Positions 8,740 to 18,648 of a stretch of 30,734 nucleotides of DNA are shown here, piece after piece (position 1 is the first letter of the stretch; every line of letters starts with the position of its first letter). Where the stretch lies: the NCBI GenBank assembly GCA_003427395.1, contig BFEA01000008.1, forward strand, positions 2,574,750 through 2,605,483. Direction: 5' to 3'. The translations under genes were made by a program, and so were the position numbers. The stretch is from Chara braunii. Taxonomy: Eukaryota > Streptophyta > Charophyceae > Charales > Characeae. The notes beneath the pieces were generated by a model. It was not told the origin of the DNA. It searched no databases and saw nothing but the letters and a program-made list of their open reading frames with translations.

Positions 8740-10034
8740 GAAAATCACAAGGCACAGAAGAAGTGTTGTGTGTACAAGTACATCCGCGTGGGTCAGAGTC
8801 TCGGCAAGAAGTTCCGTGGGAACCGCATGTTGAAGTGTCTGTTCTGCGGCCATGAGATCCAAAGAAACCATATGTGGCGGCACGCCATTTCAGGCAGGGA
8901 AAAGGGTGTCCGTCAGTGACCGCCGAGGCGCTGGTGGACATACATTACACCTCGGACTACAAGTTGGAGGGCAAGATCCTTGACCGGATGCTTCGGTTCG
9001 AGGAGCTTCACGGTCCAGCACCTGCGATGGATCCGCGCCAGGACGAGGGAGGGGCGGGACAGGCGAGGAGGGACGAGGAGGTGGTCAACGTTGACAACAT
9101 TGAGGACGAGGGTGCACGGGCTGGGCCATCGTCGAGGGACCAAGGGAAGGGCGTTGTTCACGAGCTGAGGGGCCAGCAAGGCCGATACTTCCAGGGTGCG
9201 CACGTATCGGCTAGCACTCAGGCGCACCGCGATGCAGAAGACGACGCGGATCCTTTGGGGAAGAGAAAGAAGAGAGAGAAAGGGGCGAGGCAGGGTGGGA
9301 AAAAGCGGATGAGACAAAACACCATCACGAAGTCCTACTCTTTGCAATGGCAGTTGGAGTTAAAGAAGAAGTTCTTGAGGTTTGTCTACAGTCAACGTTT
9401 GTCGTTCAATGTATTCCGTAGCGAGTCGTGGAAGGACTTGGTCAAACACTTCAGGGACTTGCTGGGGCCGGTGAAGGTTTTGTAGTCGTCGCACAACGAG
9501 ATCGCCGACATAGAGATGGTTGTCCGCACAGCAGACGATGTGGCAGGTAATCTCGCAGAGGTCAGGGCTCCTTTCTATGTCACGGGGGCTACCATCATGT
9601 CAGACGGCAGGAAATCACGGGATGCTAGACCGATCTTTAACTTCCTTGTCGGCGGGTCGCGCAAAGTGATGATGGTGAGGACGATGAACAAGGAGGGTGA
9701 GCGGGACCAGGCGCCTGATGTTTTGGCACGTTGGATCAAGGTGTTCGATGACTTCCCTCCTCGGTGGGTGAATGTCATCTGCACGGTGCCGGAGTTGATA
9801 CCTTACAAGGGTATCCGCTCATGATTTTGTGGTCGACACATCGTTGGCGTCAACAGACATGCTGAAGACGGCTAAGACGGGAAATGAGGCAAATCCCTCG
9901 GCCGCTACGGTCGAGAAAGTTTTGACAGCACAAGCGTCGAAACACGGCACGCATGAACTAGAGTCAGTGGTTAAAATTATTTTTCGAATGCTCGCCTGCC
10001 TTGTCGTGAAGGACGCAGAGACGGTTCAATGACC
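8740..10034 (+). pseudogene. hAT-type transposase, BED finger plus DUF659-like region, broken
   Basis: From 8761 one frame encodes a BED-type zinc finger: KCLFCGHEIQRNHMWRH has C-x2-C and H-x3-H. A frameshift near 8910 moves to a second frame running 8874-9824, broken only by a TAG at 9483-9485. That frame contains an acidic low-complexity linker, then LSFNVFRSESWKDLVKHF and TIMSDGRKSRDARPIFNFLV. The latter matches the DUF659 block of plant hAT-like proteins, whose usual form is SDGWTD; here W-T-D is not conserved. Another shift near 9825 leads to a short tail ending at about 10032. No hAT C-terminal dimerisation region is visible. It is a dead, truncated DNA-transposon gene. The lack of a defined start and the foldback at its 5' edge suggest the 5' end was lost. 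Confidence 0.75.
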
Positions 10035-10373
10035 CTACGCGCCGCTTTGACCCACGCAGAGACTGGAGAAGGATTAATAAATTAAATCATCGACCACCGA
10101 GGCCGAAAGGTTAGTCTAGCAAAAAGGGAGTCGCACGGAAGGCGTTCGACGGCACACTGTGTTAGTAGGTTCCGGCTAAAGCAACAAGAATGTGTTAGTT
10201 GTGAGCCTACCTTGTGGCTAGGGCAGCCGAAAGGGGGCGTATTGCCTACCATAATAAGTAGCAAAAACCATGAAAGACCTAAACTAGCATTTGATAACAG
10301 GCTGAGGGCTTGTTACACCGACGGAACCAACCTGTACCTTACTTATAGAGAGGCTGCTCCTATCTTAACTAAG
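10035..10373. other. No gene seen
   Basis: No domain-bearing frame. The last part contains GCTCCTA/TTAGGAGC pairing across about 10352-10386 that leads into the tRNA-like SINE head. Confidence 0.4.
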
Positions 10374-10376
10374 TTA

Positions 10377-10520
10377 GGAGCTAGCCCAGTAGGTATAGGT
10401 GCGGATTGATATGTTACGGATTCGGGGATCAAGTCCATCCGACCTCTCGAGCTAGCTCCTTCCCTTTTGCGAGGAGTTAGACTTCGTCCGACCATTATTT
10501 CGGCCGTAGTCGGGGAAGTG
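10377..10520 (+). mobile_element. tRNA-derived SINE, copy 1
   Basis: GGAGCTAGCCCAGTAGGT contains a good A box (TAGCCCAGTAGG), and GGGGATCAAGTCC near 10425-10437 is a near-match B box. Downstream the copy shares a GCTAGCTCC...GGAG hairpin and ATTTCGGCCGT with the repeat at 27393-27535. The acceptor stem is degraded, so this is a SINE rather than a tRNA. A separate B-box-like GAGTTCGAATCCC lies on the minus strand at about 10509-10521. Confidence 0.65.
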
Positions 10521-10621
10521 GGATTCGAACTCATCACCTGCGGGTTAGAATCAATTGGGACTAAAAGAATAAAGTCTCTTGTCGTGGAAGGAGCCCGACA
10601 GTTGCCCGCTCAAGGCGCATT

Positions 10622-10672
10622 GGAGGTAAGTACGGTCGGATCCCTTTTTTTTTTTTTCTTTTTTTTTTTTCT
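10622..10672. repeat. AGGTAAGT followed by T-rich tract
   Basis: GGAGGTAAGTACGG precedes two long T-runs at 10643-10671. It could be a plus-strand splice-donor-like motif or, on the minus strand, an A-rich retroposon tail beside CTTACCTCC. The same arrangement recurs at 27836, 28258 and 28834. Confidence 0.5.
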
Positions 10673-11744
10673 AAATAAATCTGAATGCTACCTAAAAAGG
10701 GTAGAAGATACACCGTTCGTGAGGAAGAGGAAAACGAGACGGGCACACACCGTAACTTACGGAAGTTACGAACGCTGGAAACGCTCCCCAACGAATCAAA
10801 CAAAGGGAATAAAATAATGAATGTTCAGCTGAAACATGGACTAATGCATTAGTTTTCTGAAGAACTGGATCGACTGCACGTATGAATCCGTTTGAGTAAG
10901 GTAAGACTCGCAACTAATACGATAATTCCATGAATTTAGTTATAGTTGGTATTATTATTGAAATAACAGGAAATGAATCTGCCCTGCATTTAGGTGCAGA
11001 TTCTTCTAAACGCCCGGCATTTAGTTACTAAACTAGACTGGGTACAGCGAGGATGCGAGATTCAACCAACATGTGCTCTATAGGGAAGACCGGAACATAG
11101 AGAAGGAGGGAAAGGAGGGCACGGGCGCCAATCCAACCAAGAGATCAGACGTGCAGAAGAGAAAATACGAGCGCTAGCTTGAACAAAACCTCTTTGCGCA
11201 CAAGCACGAAGCACAGGCTAAGAACATGCGAATGCGCAAGCGCGAGTCAAAGTCGACCAGCCAGTACGCGATCAGCGCGCGTGTGTAAGTTGACGACAGC
11301 ACTTGGCCGCAAAGCAAGAGCTAACAAGGGAGGTGAGCGCGGACAGCAACAGTCAGTGCAAGCAAACGCGCAAGCAGGAAGAGGCACGAGGGAGAAGCTT
11401 GCAATAACGAACGTGCGAGGGAAGCGAGAGGGAGAAACGTGCGAGAGGAAACAGGCGCGAAGGAAGATCGTGCATAGGAGCGAGAGAGAAGACGCGAGAA
11501 AGGGGAGGTAGAAAATAGAAGAAGAGGAGGAAGAGAAGGGGAGGAAGAAGGAGGAGGAAAGTGGTATAGAAGAAGAAGAGAAAGAAGTAAGGAGCGAAGA
11601 CTCACCTTTGTGCGGGGATTGCATTACGAGGCGGGCAAGAGGCGGTCTCACGATCTCTCCCTTGGCGGAAAGGAGCACGAGCTACCACGCTGAGGTAAGT
11701 TTCGACTTTCGCAGTTAACCTTGTGGAACTTCCACCAAAGGGGG
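10673..11744. other. No gene seen; one 8-bp hairpin and purine-rich DNA
   Basis: GAATCTGC and GCAGATTC pair across about 10976-11003. From 11180 to 11600 the DNA is purine-rich with GCGCAAGCG-like words. The long frames on both strands there (Arg/Lys-rich plus, Ser/Leu-rich minus) have no recognisable domain and look compositional. Confidence 0.45.
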
Positions 11745-11832
11745 GGGGGAGTGAAAACGAATGAATCTCCCACTATAACGAGGGGGGATGCACCGTCATT
11801 TACAACTGCCTCAAGCGCGTTTTCACTCCCGC
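11745..11832. repeat. Short foldback with GAATGAATCT motif
   Basis: GGGAGTGAAAACG at 11747-11759 is perfectly inverted at 11818-11830. The 58-bp interior starts with the motif GAATGAATCTCCC, which recurs inside the hammerhead-bearing units near 28.2-28.8 kb. Confidence 0.7.
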
Positions 11833-12427
11833 TCGCCAGTGCCGATGCTCCAGTTTTATCTTCAAGGTATCTGCACCACAGCGTCGACATCACGGGTTAA
11901 TATCGGGCTCGTAGTTGAGAGAGAGAGTTCTTCTTCTTCTTCTTAGTCTGCCATCCCTTTTCTCTCCCTCTAACCATCTTGCTATACCGTATCTGCAGAC
12001 TAAGAGGGAGAGAGAAAGTTCTCATTGATAGGATGAGCAATGCGCTGGCCAGCGGCCAATCTCGCGGCGGGTCTCATAGTACTTCCAACGAACTAGCAGT
12101 GTATGTTTCCCTGATCTAACGGTAGGTTCTGCTCAACTATGAGAGGGTGTGTTCCAAGCTCGCGGCGCACCTCATATTGCCTTCAGCGATGGGTGAGTAA
12201 AACCGAATGGATCTACCTCTAAACACGGAAACGTGCATTGTCACTGACGTTTGCATATGTGTGTGTGCTAAAAGGAGACGACATTATGTGATAAGAAGGG
12301 AGAGATGACTTGAAGAAAAAGAAAACTTACGAATCAAGATTGTCCACGGTCGTCGTCTGCTGCCATGCGAAGAGAAAGCCACACTCCTACAGGCATCGGA
12401 CCGGAAAAGATCGATTATATACGTTCG
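11833..12427. other. No gene seen; one motif shared with the hammerhead units
   Basis: GATGGGTGAGTAAAACCGAATGGATCTACCTC at about 12188-12219 resembles the GATGAGCAAAA...GAATGAATCTACC segment of the units at 28.1-28.8 kb. The rest shows only short CT- and TTC-rich tracts. Confidence 0.45.
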
Positions 12428-12462
12428 TTATTCCTAAATTATTATAATTATTATTATTACTA

Positions 12463-12493
<31 letters not shown>

Positions 12494-12682
12494 TATTATT
12501 ATTGCTATTACTATTCTTACTATTATTATTTTTTTTTTTATTATTATTGCTTGATGTTGATATTATCATCCTAATTTATATTATTATTATTATTATTATT
12601 ACTATTATTATTATTATTATTATAATTATTATAATTATTATTATTATCATTATTATATTATTTTTATTATTCTTATTTATTA
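12428..12682. repeat. (ATT)n array
   Basis: Imperfect ATT/TTA triplets of about 250 bp, with a central T-run and a short non-repeat TTGATGTTGATATTATCATC island. The Tyr/Ile/Asn open frames are artefacts. Confidence 0.97.
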
Positions 12683-12810
12683 GGCTTTGCATTCGTAACC
12701 TACCATATGCAAGGATGGAGGTTTTTTTTTAGAAGCAGTGCATCGGTCGGCGACGCATCAGAATTGCGCCCCGCATGACGGTATCAGGCAAGTAAGGTAG
12801 CTAGCTCTAT
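12683..12810 (+). repeat. Dispersed block 1 (relative at 14432-14524)
   Basis: CGTAACCTACCATATGCAAGG, TTGCGCCCCGCATGACGGTA and TCAGGCAAGTAAGGTAGCT have close counterparts in the same order at 14432-14524. Both blocks lie between (ATT)n arrays. Confidence 0.7.
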
Positions 12811-12858
12811 CAGCCTCCTGATGAGTCGGTGAAGCTCTGACGAAACAGTTGTCACAGC
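12811..12858 (+). ncRNA. Hammerhead ribozyme, 5'-truncated relative (HHR-C)
   Basis: TCAGCCTC is followed by CTGATGA (12818-12824), stem II GTCGG/CTGAC (one G-U) around a seven-base loop, then GAAACAG. The core strands and loop sizes equal those of the minus-strand ribozymes at 27977 and 28567. Upstream of TCA the sequence is unrelated: the 5' strand of stem I and the cleavage-site strand of stem III are missing. It is therefore a broken relative that cannot cleave as a normal type III hammerhead. Read as type I, the strand after a possible GTC site does not pair with stem I. Confidence 0.75.
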
Positions 12859-12919
12859 CCTCGTTTGTTGTCCTCTTCTCTCCCTCTGCCTACGGTTTAC
12901 CGGACAGTTCTGTTTGTGA

Positions 12920-12990
12920 CGATATATATATAGATATAGATATATATTAATATAATTGTGATTGTTGTTATTATTATTAAAATTTAAAAG

Positions 12991-13032
<42 letters not shown>
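12920..13032. repeat. (TA)n/(TAG) and (ATT)n microsatellites
   Basis: ATATATAGATATAG-type sequence near 12923-12950 is followed by an ATT array running into the 145-bp tandem duplication. Confidence 0.9.
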
Positions 13033-13052
<20 letters not shown>

Positions 13053-13322
13053 TACTACTATTTTGATTGGATCATGAGAGGGAATCGGGAAAGTAGGAAG
13101 AAAGCATGCGGGGCAAGATGAGAGACGGGCTCGCACTAAAGGAGGCGGATGTATGAACGGAGAAGGGAGACGAGCAAATTATTATTATTATTATTACTAC
13201 TACTATTTTGATTGGATCATGAGAGGGAATCGGGAAAGTAGGAAGAAAGCATGCGGGGCAAGATGAGAGACGGGCTCGCACTAAAGGAGGCGGATGTATG
13301 AACGGAGAAGGGAGACGAGCAA
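13033..13322. repeat. 145-bp exact tandem duplication including its ATT tract
   Basis: 13033-13177 and 13178-13322 carry the same TTTTGATTGGATCATGAGAG... sequence with no difference that I can find in the non-repeat part. Such identity means a very recent event or an assembly artefact. Confidence 0.93.
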
Positions 13323-13454
13323 TGACCGAAAGAGAAGACGTATGTGTGTGTGTGTATATAAGGTATCTGATGCTCAACGGTTGCTATTGCCGCTGTCAAA
13401 AGGAACCCCGACTTTGAGATGACTAGTATACGTTCGTTACCTTTTATCACAATA

Positions 13455-13511
13455 AAGTCATATTATTATTATTATTATCACAGATACATTGTCTTATTAG
13501 TAAATATTATT

Positions 13512-13574
<63 letters not shown>

Positions 13575-13575
13575 T
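13455..13575. repeat. (ATT)n array
   Basis: Two ATT stretches separated by CACAGATACATTGTC-type sequence; the second is a long near-perfect run. Confidence 0.96.
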
Positions 13576-14040
13576 GTGAGAGACGAGCCCTCGAGGGGCC
13601 GTATTTGTCATCGCATGATCGAGATACCGAGGGTACATCGGGCGATCAAGAGGTCTTCTGGAATGAGGCGAGTGGGGAGGCTATCAAGATCTGATTGAGG
13701 GTGACGAGATACCTACGTGGTATGTGAAGAGAGGGCGGGGATGGTGTTGACAGCCATATACATAGGTCTTCGAGAGTTGAAGTGATCCTGTTGCATGAAC
13801 TGGCTGTAGGTAGGCTGGTCAGGTAGAGTAGGTTGGGCGTCAAGCGCCGGATAGCAGAGAGCGACTTTGGATACTGTGATGGAGTGGCTTACGGGCTCGA
13901 ACATAGGCTCATTACTTCGTTGTATTGCTCTATATGGATTGTTTCTTGATGCATTTGTATTCCCTGCTTGGACGCGACTACCTGGACATCTGTGTAATTT
14001 CGCGATTTGATTTTTTGTTTATTGTTTGCGCTTATTTTTT
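13576..14040. other. No gene seen; possible diverged member of the 330-bp family
   Basis: GTAGGTAGGCTGGTCAGGTA, a GGGCGTCAAGCGCC-like stretch and CGGGCTCGAACATAGGCTC occur in the same order as related segments of the repeats at 14680, 15540 and 16590. Divergence is high, so membership is tentative. Confidence 0.35.
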
Positions 14041-14052
14041 TTTTTTTTTTTT

Positions 14053-14159
14053 NNNNNNNNNNNNNNNNNNNNNNNNNNNNNNNNNNNNNNNNNNNNNNNN
14101 NNNNNNNNNNNNNNNNNNNNNNNNNNNNNNNNNNNNNNNNNNNNNNNNNNNNNNNNNNN
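14053..14159. other. Assembly gap (107 N)
   Basis: A run of N sits between a T-run and an ATT array. The true length of this microsatellite is unknown. Confidence 0.99.
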
Positions 14160-14431
14160 TTATTATTATTATTTTTTTTTTTTATTTTTTTTTTTATATT
14201 TGCTATTCATGAATTGCCGCCAATCAAAGCCTCTCAGTCCGCAAAACCATCATTTTCGTCCTAACTTTCTGAGAGACACAGATCGGAGTCTGTGTGACTG
14301 TTGAAAGGGAAGAAGGTAAACAGGACGGGCAGGAGGAAGGCTGAAATGAAAGGAGAAAGGAGAAAAGAGACGAAGAAAAAGGAGGAAGGAGAGGGAGAAG
14401 AGAGGGAGAGAGCACTCGCTTAGCCTTACCC
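14160..14431. other. ATT/T tract, then purine-rich DNA
   Basis: An ATT and T-rich tract continues from the gap to about 14200. AG-rich sequence runs from 14305 to 14412. No gene is seen. Confidence 0.6.
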
Positions 14432-14524
14432 GAAACTTACCATGTGTAAGGGCAGAAACCTTTAGGCCGGGGACGTGGCAGGGTTGCGCCCAGCACGACG
14501 GAATCAGGCGGGTAAGGTAGCTGG
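14432..14524 (+). repeat. Dispersed block 2
   Basis: This is the counterpart of 12683-12810: CCGAAACTTACCATGTGTAAGG, TTGCGCCCAGCACGACGG and AATCAGGCGGGTAAGGTAGCT. An ATT array follows directly. Confidence 0.7.
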
Positions 14525-14608
14525 TTTACTATTAGTATTATTGTTTATTATTATTAATATTATTGTTACTGTTATTATAATATTAATAATTATTATTATT
14601 AACTATCG
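14525..14608. repeat. Degenerate (ATT)n array
   Basis: ATT and AAT triplets with frequent substitutions. Confidence 0.9.
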
Positions 14609-14679
14609 AACAATAATAACTTGTTAATTTAGGCTTTGATCCTTCGGGCCACATGGCATGCTAAGCATTGGGAAACGAA

Positions 14680-15025
14680 GTTATGAGTGAGACGTGGGAA
14701 CATGTCTGGCACGGGGGGCGTGCGACATTTGGCCGCTCTCTACTCGTACTCCCGGAAGAGCTGCTGTCGTCATCATTGTAGATATAGGCTAGATAGGATC
14801 TGCCATCTGTAGTCTGGGCGCTGAGTGCCAAATAGGAAATCGACATCGGTTCTCTTTGATGATGACGAGACGATTCCAGCACTGTCATATATGAACTGTT
14901 GACATGATTTGGAGGGACTTGGATTGCGATCCTGCTGTTGGTTCGAGGTCACGACAAATTGGCTTTGTGTGTATAATGCTGTTGTTTGAATGAGTTCGTT
15001 ATTTCTCAGCTTCCTTGCATTACAA
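14680..15025 (+). repeat. ~330-bp dispersed repeat, copy 1
   Basis: It shares ordered segments with 15540-15870 and 16590-16925: ACATTTGGCCGCTCTCTACT, TAGATAGGATCTGCCATCTG, GGTTCGAGGTCACGAC and a terminal CTTCCTTGCATTAC. A long ATT array follows, like a microsatellite tail. GGTTCGAGGTC resembles a pol III B box but lies near the 3' end. No coding capacity. Confidence 0.75.
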
Positions 15026-15034
15026 TTATTATTG

Positions 15035-15071
15035 TATTATTATTATTATTATATTTATTATTTTATTATTG

Positions 15072-15129
<58 letters not shown>

Positions 15130-15155
15130 TTTTATTATTATCATTATTATTTACG
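15035..15155. repeat. (ATT)n array (tail of copy 1)
   Basis: Near-perfect ATT triplets beginning about 10 bp after the end of the 330-bp repeat. Confidence 0.95.
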
Positions 15156-15254
15156 ATCATTCTTTTTTTTTTTCCTTATCTGAAGATGCGTCTGCCCTGC
15201 TGTATCTCGATTAGGGGCAGACCAACCGTGAATAGCAGTATCGTGCCTAGCATT

Positions 15255-15365
15255 TGGGGGGGAAAGGTAAAGAAGGGGAAGGAGAAGGAGAAGAAGAAGA
15301 AGAAAGGGAAAAGATAGAAGAAAAAGAAGAAGAAGAAGAAGAAGGGGAGGAAGAGAAAGAAGACA
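15255..15365. repeat. Purine-rich GAA/GAG tract
   Basis: AAG/GAAG repeats of about 110 bp; frames through it are Lys/Glu-rich on plus and Phe/Leu/Ser-rich on minus. Confidence 0.9.
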
Positions 15366-15539
15366 GGCTGATATAGGCAGCAAACAGATAAACAGAGGTG
15401 GGATACAAGGGACATTCAGAAACAGGCAAGGCAGGGAGTGAAAACAAGACAGGCAGGAACAATCAGGTTGACAGATGGACGAACTGATCAGGCATGACAC
15501 AGAAAGAGAGATGATGATGATGATGGTGATGATGTTTGG

Positions 15540-15870
15540 GCACTTACCTGGTACTAGGCAATTATGGGCAATGGCCGACGTCTTCAAATACTCCGGGCTG
15601 CTGCTGATGTCAACAGTGCATTGTCATTTCATGGTCTGTAGAAACTGTGTAGTAGACTGGGCACTGAGCACCTAGTGAGAGTGTGAGGGAACTGAACTCT
15701 TGTGTTGGGAGGAGAAANCGCGCTCTCCATGGACATTGGTTTTTAGTACTACGAACCTCATTCGTGTAAGTTTGATGCAATGCCGCTCTCTGGACACGGT
15801 TAAACTACCAGGCTTTCAATACGATAGTGTGATTTGTAATTGTCATCTCGCTGTTGCTGATTTTCCTTGC
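15540..15870 (+). repeat. ~330-bp dispersed repeat, copy 2
   Basis: CACTTACCTGGTACT, GGCCGACGTCTTC, CTGATGTC and CTGGGCACTGAGCAC match the other copies in order. It ends TTTTCCTTGCATGGACAGAC and passes directly into an ACAGAC tract. One N at 15718. Confidence 0.6.
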
Positions 15871-16550
15871 ATGGACAGACAAACACAGACAATACGAGGA
15901 CAGACACAGACAAGACGAGGACAAACACAGAGAAGACGAGGACAGACACAGACAGACACAGACGGATACAGCCGGACAAAACAGCAACCGACAAGCACAC
16001 AGACAAGTCAAACACAGTAAGAAAGAGGGAAGACGAGGACAAACAGAGTTACAGACAGACAAAAACGGACATGCGGATGGACGGGACATAGCGACATACG
16101 GGCAAATGTACGAACATGCAGGCATCCCCTCCCGCAGAGACAGAACGACAGACACAGACAAAGGAATGCGGGTGAACATACAGATAAAAAAAGCATGTCT
16201 GCCGGACTTGACAGAAAAGAGAGACAGGGGTCGACACGGAAAGAACTATCAGACAGATTGACCCACGCAGGTAAACAAAGACAGTCAAACAGAAACAGGC
16301 GGTCAAACAAGAACAGGAACGGATTGAAAAATACAGACGACCACCGACAAGACATGACAGGCCAGTCCTACATAGACTGACCGACAGAACCAGGTGGACG
16401 AACACAGTTTGACAGGACATGGGCATACGGATGAACGGAGGTAGATAAGGACGGTCAGACACACACTGGTGACCAAACAGACAGACTCGAACAAACAGTC
16501 AGACTCACGTGCCCGCAAAGAAAGAGAGAAGTGAGACTGGTGATACGGGG
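15870..16550. repeat. 680-bp degenerate ACAGAC/GACAGACA satellite
   Basis: Successive GACAGACA, ACAGACAC and GACGAGGACA words, increasingly mixed towards 16500. Protein frames rich in TDTDKTRT are by-products. One N at 16559 lies just beyond. Confidence 0.9.
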
Positions 16551-16589
16551 GCACGTGNTATCCGTGTGGGGGGATCGAGGTTGTAAGTG

Positions 16590-16925
16590 ATACGAGAGAC
16601 ATACCTGGTACTTGAGACGAACAACATTTGACCGATATCTGCTCGTACTTCGGCAAACTGATGACGTCACCCGCGGCGTGATAGATAGGTTGGGTAGGAT
16701 CTGTCGTCTGCGTCTTGAGCACCGGGCGCCAGACAGGATGTCAATGTGGTTCATGATGGATGATGTCGGGGCTATTCACGTCTTACACTTGTGAGCCTCT
16801 GCTGTGGATGAGCTCTTAATACGACCCTGTTTTCGGTTCGAGGCCACGACTATCTGACCTTAGGAGCATGATGCTATCTGAGTTTCTGAAGTTCACTGTT
16901 GCTCACCCTCCCTGCATTTCCTCTA
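16590..16925 (+). repeat. ~330-bp dispersed repeat, copy 3
   Basis: It contains ACATTTGACCGATATCTGCT, TAGATAGGTTGGGTAGGATC, GGTTCGAGGCCACGAC and a terminal CCTCCCTGCATTTCC. The segments are colinear with copies 1 and 2. GACAGGCAAATGCGGACAGA-type sequence follows. Confidence 0.75.
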
Positions 16926-17229
16926 ACTACTATCCCAGGAAGAAACAAGTGTCGACAGGCAAATGCGGACAGATAGATGTAGGCTGACGGACGTAGACAA
17001 ATCAATGGACAAACACAGACAAACAGCCTGTCTGAGGGACCAATATGACATATTAAAAAAACTTACTGTGTGTATGTGAGAGAGAGAGAGAGGGAGAATA
17101 CGGGCCTTGCCCGGTTGATGTTTGTGTCGGCACTCGTGGGACAAGTTCCTTGAGGTACAACATTTCCTCTCGTTAATTGTATCAGACTGGCAAAAGAAGG
17201 CCTGTTTACTTTTATTGCGTCACAATTAT
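16926..17229. other. ACAGAC-like remnant and (GA)n; no gene
   Basis: A short GACAGACAAATCAATGG-like stretch resembles the satellite, and a (GA)n tract lies at 17079-17096. Nothing else is recognised. Confidence 0.5.
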
Positions 17230-17392
<163 letters not shown>

Positions 17393-17820
17393 TTACTTCA
17401 ATAATCGGTGGCCCCGCAAGCCTCGTGTCCGCTCTAAGAAAAGGTGGGCCTGAATATCCACGACAAGGGCCTTATCATGACACGCTCCGACGCGGGCCTC
17501 AAGCAGTTGTTGCTGGCTAGATGACTAAGTGCGGCACTGTCACCACATCCGCATGTGAGCGTTGAGCGATGTGGATCGCTGCTGGCTGCGGAACGCTGAT
17601 AGGCTATGACCGTGCATGCAAAGCTGCAGCCATGCACCCACGTGGCTTGTAGACATATGCCCGGAATAGCTGGCATGCGCCCGCATGATCTGCGGGCAGG
17701 ACGACAATCACATATACACGCACATAACCAGAGATCTCCAATAGGTTATGCATCAGTGAAACGTTTTCGCTTGCTTGTTCCTTGAAAGGTCAATCAAAAC
17801 ATTTGACAAAGTGTTGGAAT
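17393..17820. other. No gene or repeat recognised
   Basis: GC-balanced DNA without a recognisable frame. TGCATGC and GCATGC words with short inverted pairs lie near 17610-17700. Confidence 0.4.
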
Positions 17821-17825
17821 TCCCG

Positions 17826-17992
17826 ATATTATTACTACCGTTATTATGTTTTCCATTGTGACTATTATTACTATTATTATTATTATTGATNGATATCATA
17901 AGTAATTATCATCAGCATTGTTATTATTATCTTAGTATCAATATTGCTCAACTTATTATTATTATTATTATTATNATNAATNTTATTTNTCG
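17826..17992. repeat. Degenerate (ATT)n array with scattered N
   Basis: ATT triplets with ambiguous bases (17891 and several between 17975 and 17990). A poor-quality microsatellite. Confidence 0.9.
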
Positions 17993-18540
17993 GTTGCTTT
18001 TGTTAATTTTGAAACATCACAAGTGCGGAAAGGGCCAAAGAGTAAGGAAAGAAAAGGGGCATTGGAGAGGAGAAAGACGTTGTCACTGCACGATGACNCC
18101 TGCCTCCTCCATCCTTCCCCTATCCTTGTTTTGAGTTGATCCTCTCCAAGTACCTGTCTCTTTGACTGTGATTGGATGATGGCGTGTTTTGGTAAGGCAA
18201 TATTGGCCTCTGCTAACCTTAACTACCGACAATTAGTTGCATAGTCCATACATCTCCAAATACAGTGCGATTGCGGGAGCTCTGCCGGAGTTCAGAAGGG
18301 ACTCTGGATGGAGGGAACCATGAGGTACGCATGACTATCCCCTTCCCATATACCTTTACAGGCTACGCCCTTCTATTGGACTGCTTGTATGATTGCATGA
18401 TATATTGCTTGTACTTTCTTAAGGACTGAGACAATCAGAAGGGAAAAAGGATATATGATTGGAATAAGAATCTTGCCTGATGAGATGGAAGGAACCTAAA
18501 TTAACTAAGGAGGAACCTAGACTGTTTGGACGAGAAGAAT
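17993..18540. other. No gene seen
   Basis: AG-rich stretches and one N near 18098. No frame with a domain. Confidence 0.4.
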
Positions 18541-18641
18541 GAAGTAGGGCAATGGAGGTTCATGTGTGAGTCGTCGTGCTACTTGGGCATGCACTGACTT
18601 GACTAAGGGTTGACAATTAGGTACTCATGTGTGAGTCACCT
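18541..18641 (+). repeat. TGTN-loop hairpins 1 and 2
   Basis: Hairpin 1 pairs AAGTAG (18542-18547) with CTACTT (18579-18584), with an inner TTCA-TGTG-TGAG. Hairpin 2 pairs AGGT, then ACTCA, with TGAGT and ACCT around TGTG at 18628-18631 (9 bp, one bulge). They belong to the same structural class as the array at 19600-20280. Confidence 0.75.
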
Positions 18642-18648
18642 TGCTCTC

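Noticed and set aside
11179-11678. Overlapping 110- and 143-codon frames on opposite strands
   Set aside because: Purine-rich composition explains both; no domain or signal peptide is convincing.
12811-12870. Active type I hammerhead on the plus strand
   Set aside because: A GTC follows GAAACAGTT, but the downstream strand does not pair with the sequence before CTGATGA, so stem I cannot form.
15854-16462. Long frames rich in TDTDKTRT, or Leu/Cys/Val on the minus strand
   Set aside because: By-products of the ACAGAC satellite; every frame is open because the repeat lacks stop codons.
18474-18500. CCTGATGAGATGG as another hammerhead
   Set aside because: No GAAAC strand, stem II or cleavage strand at the required distance.
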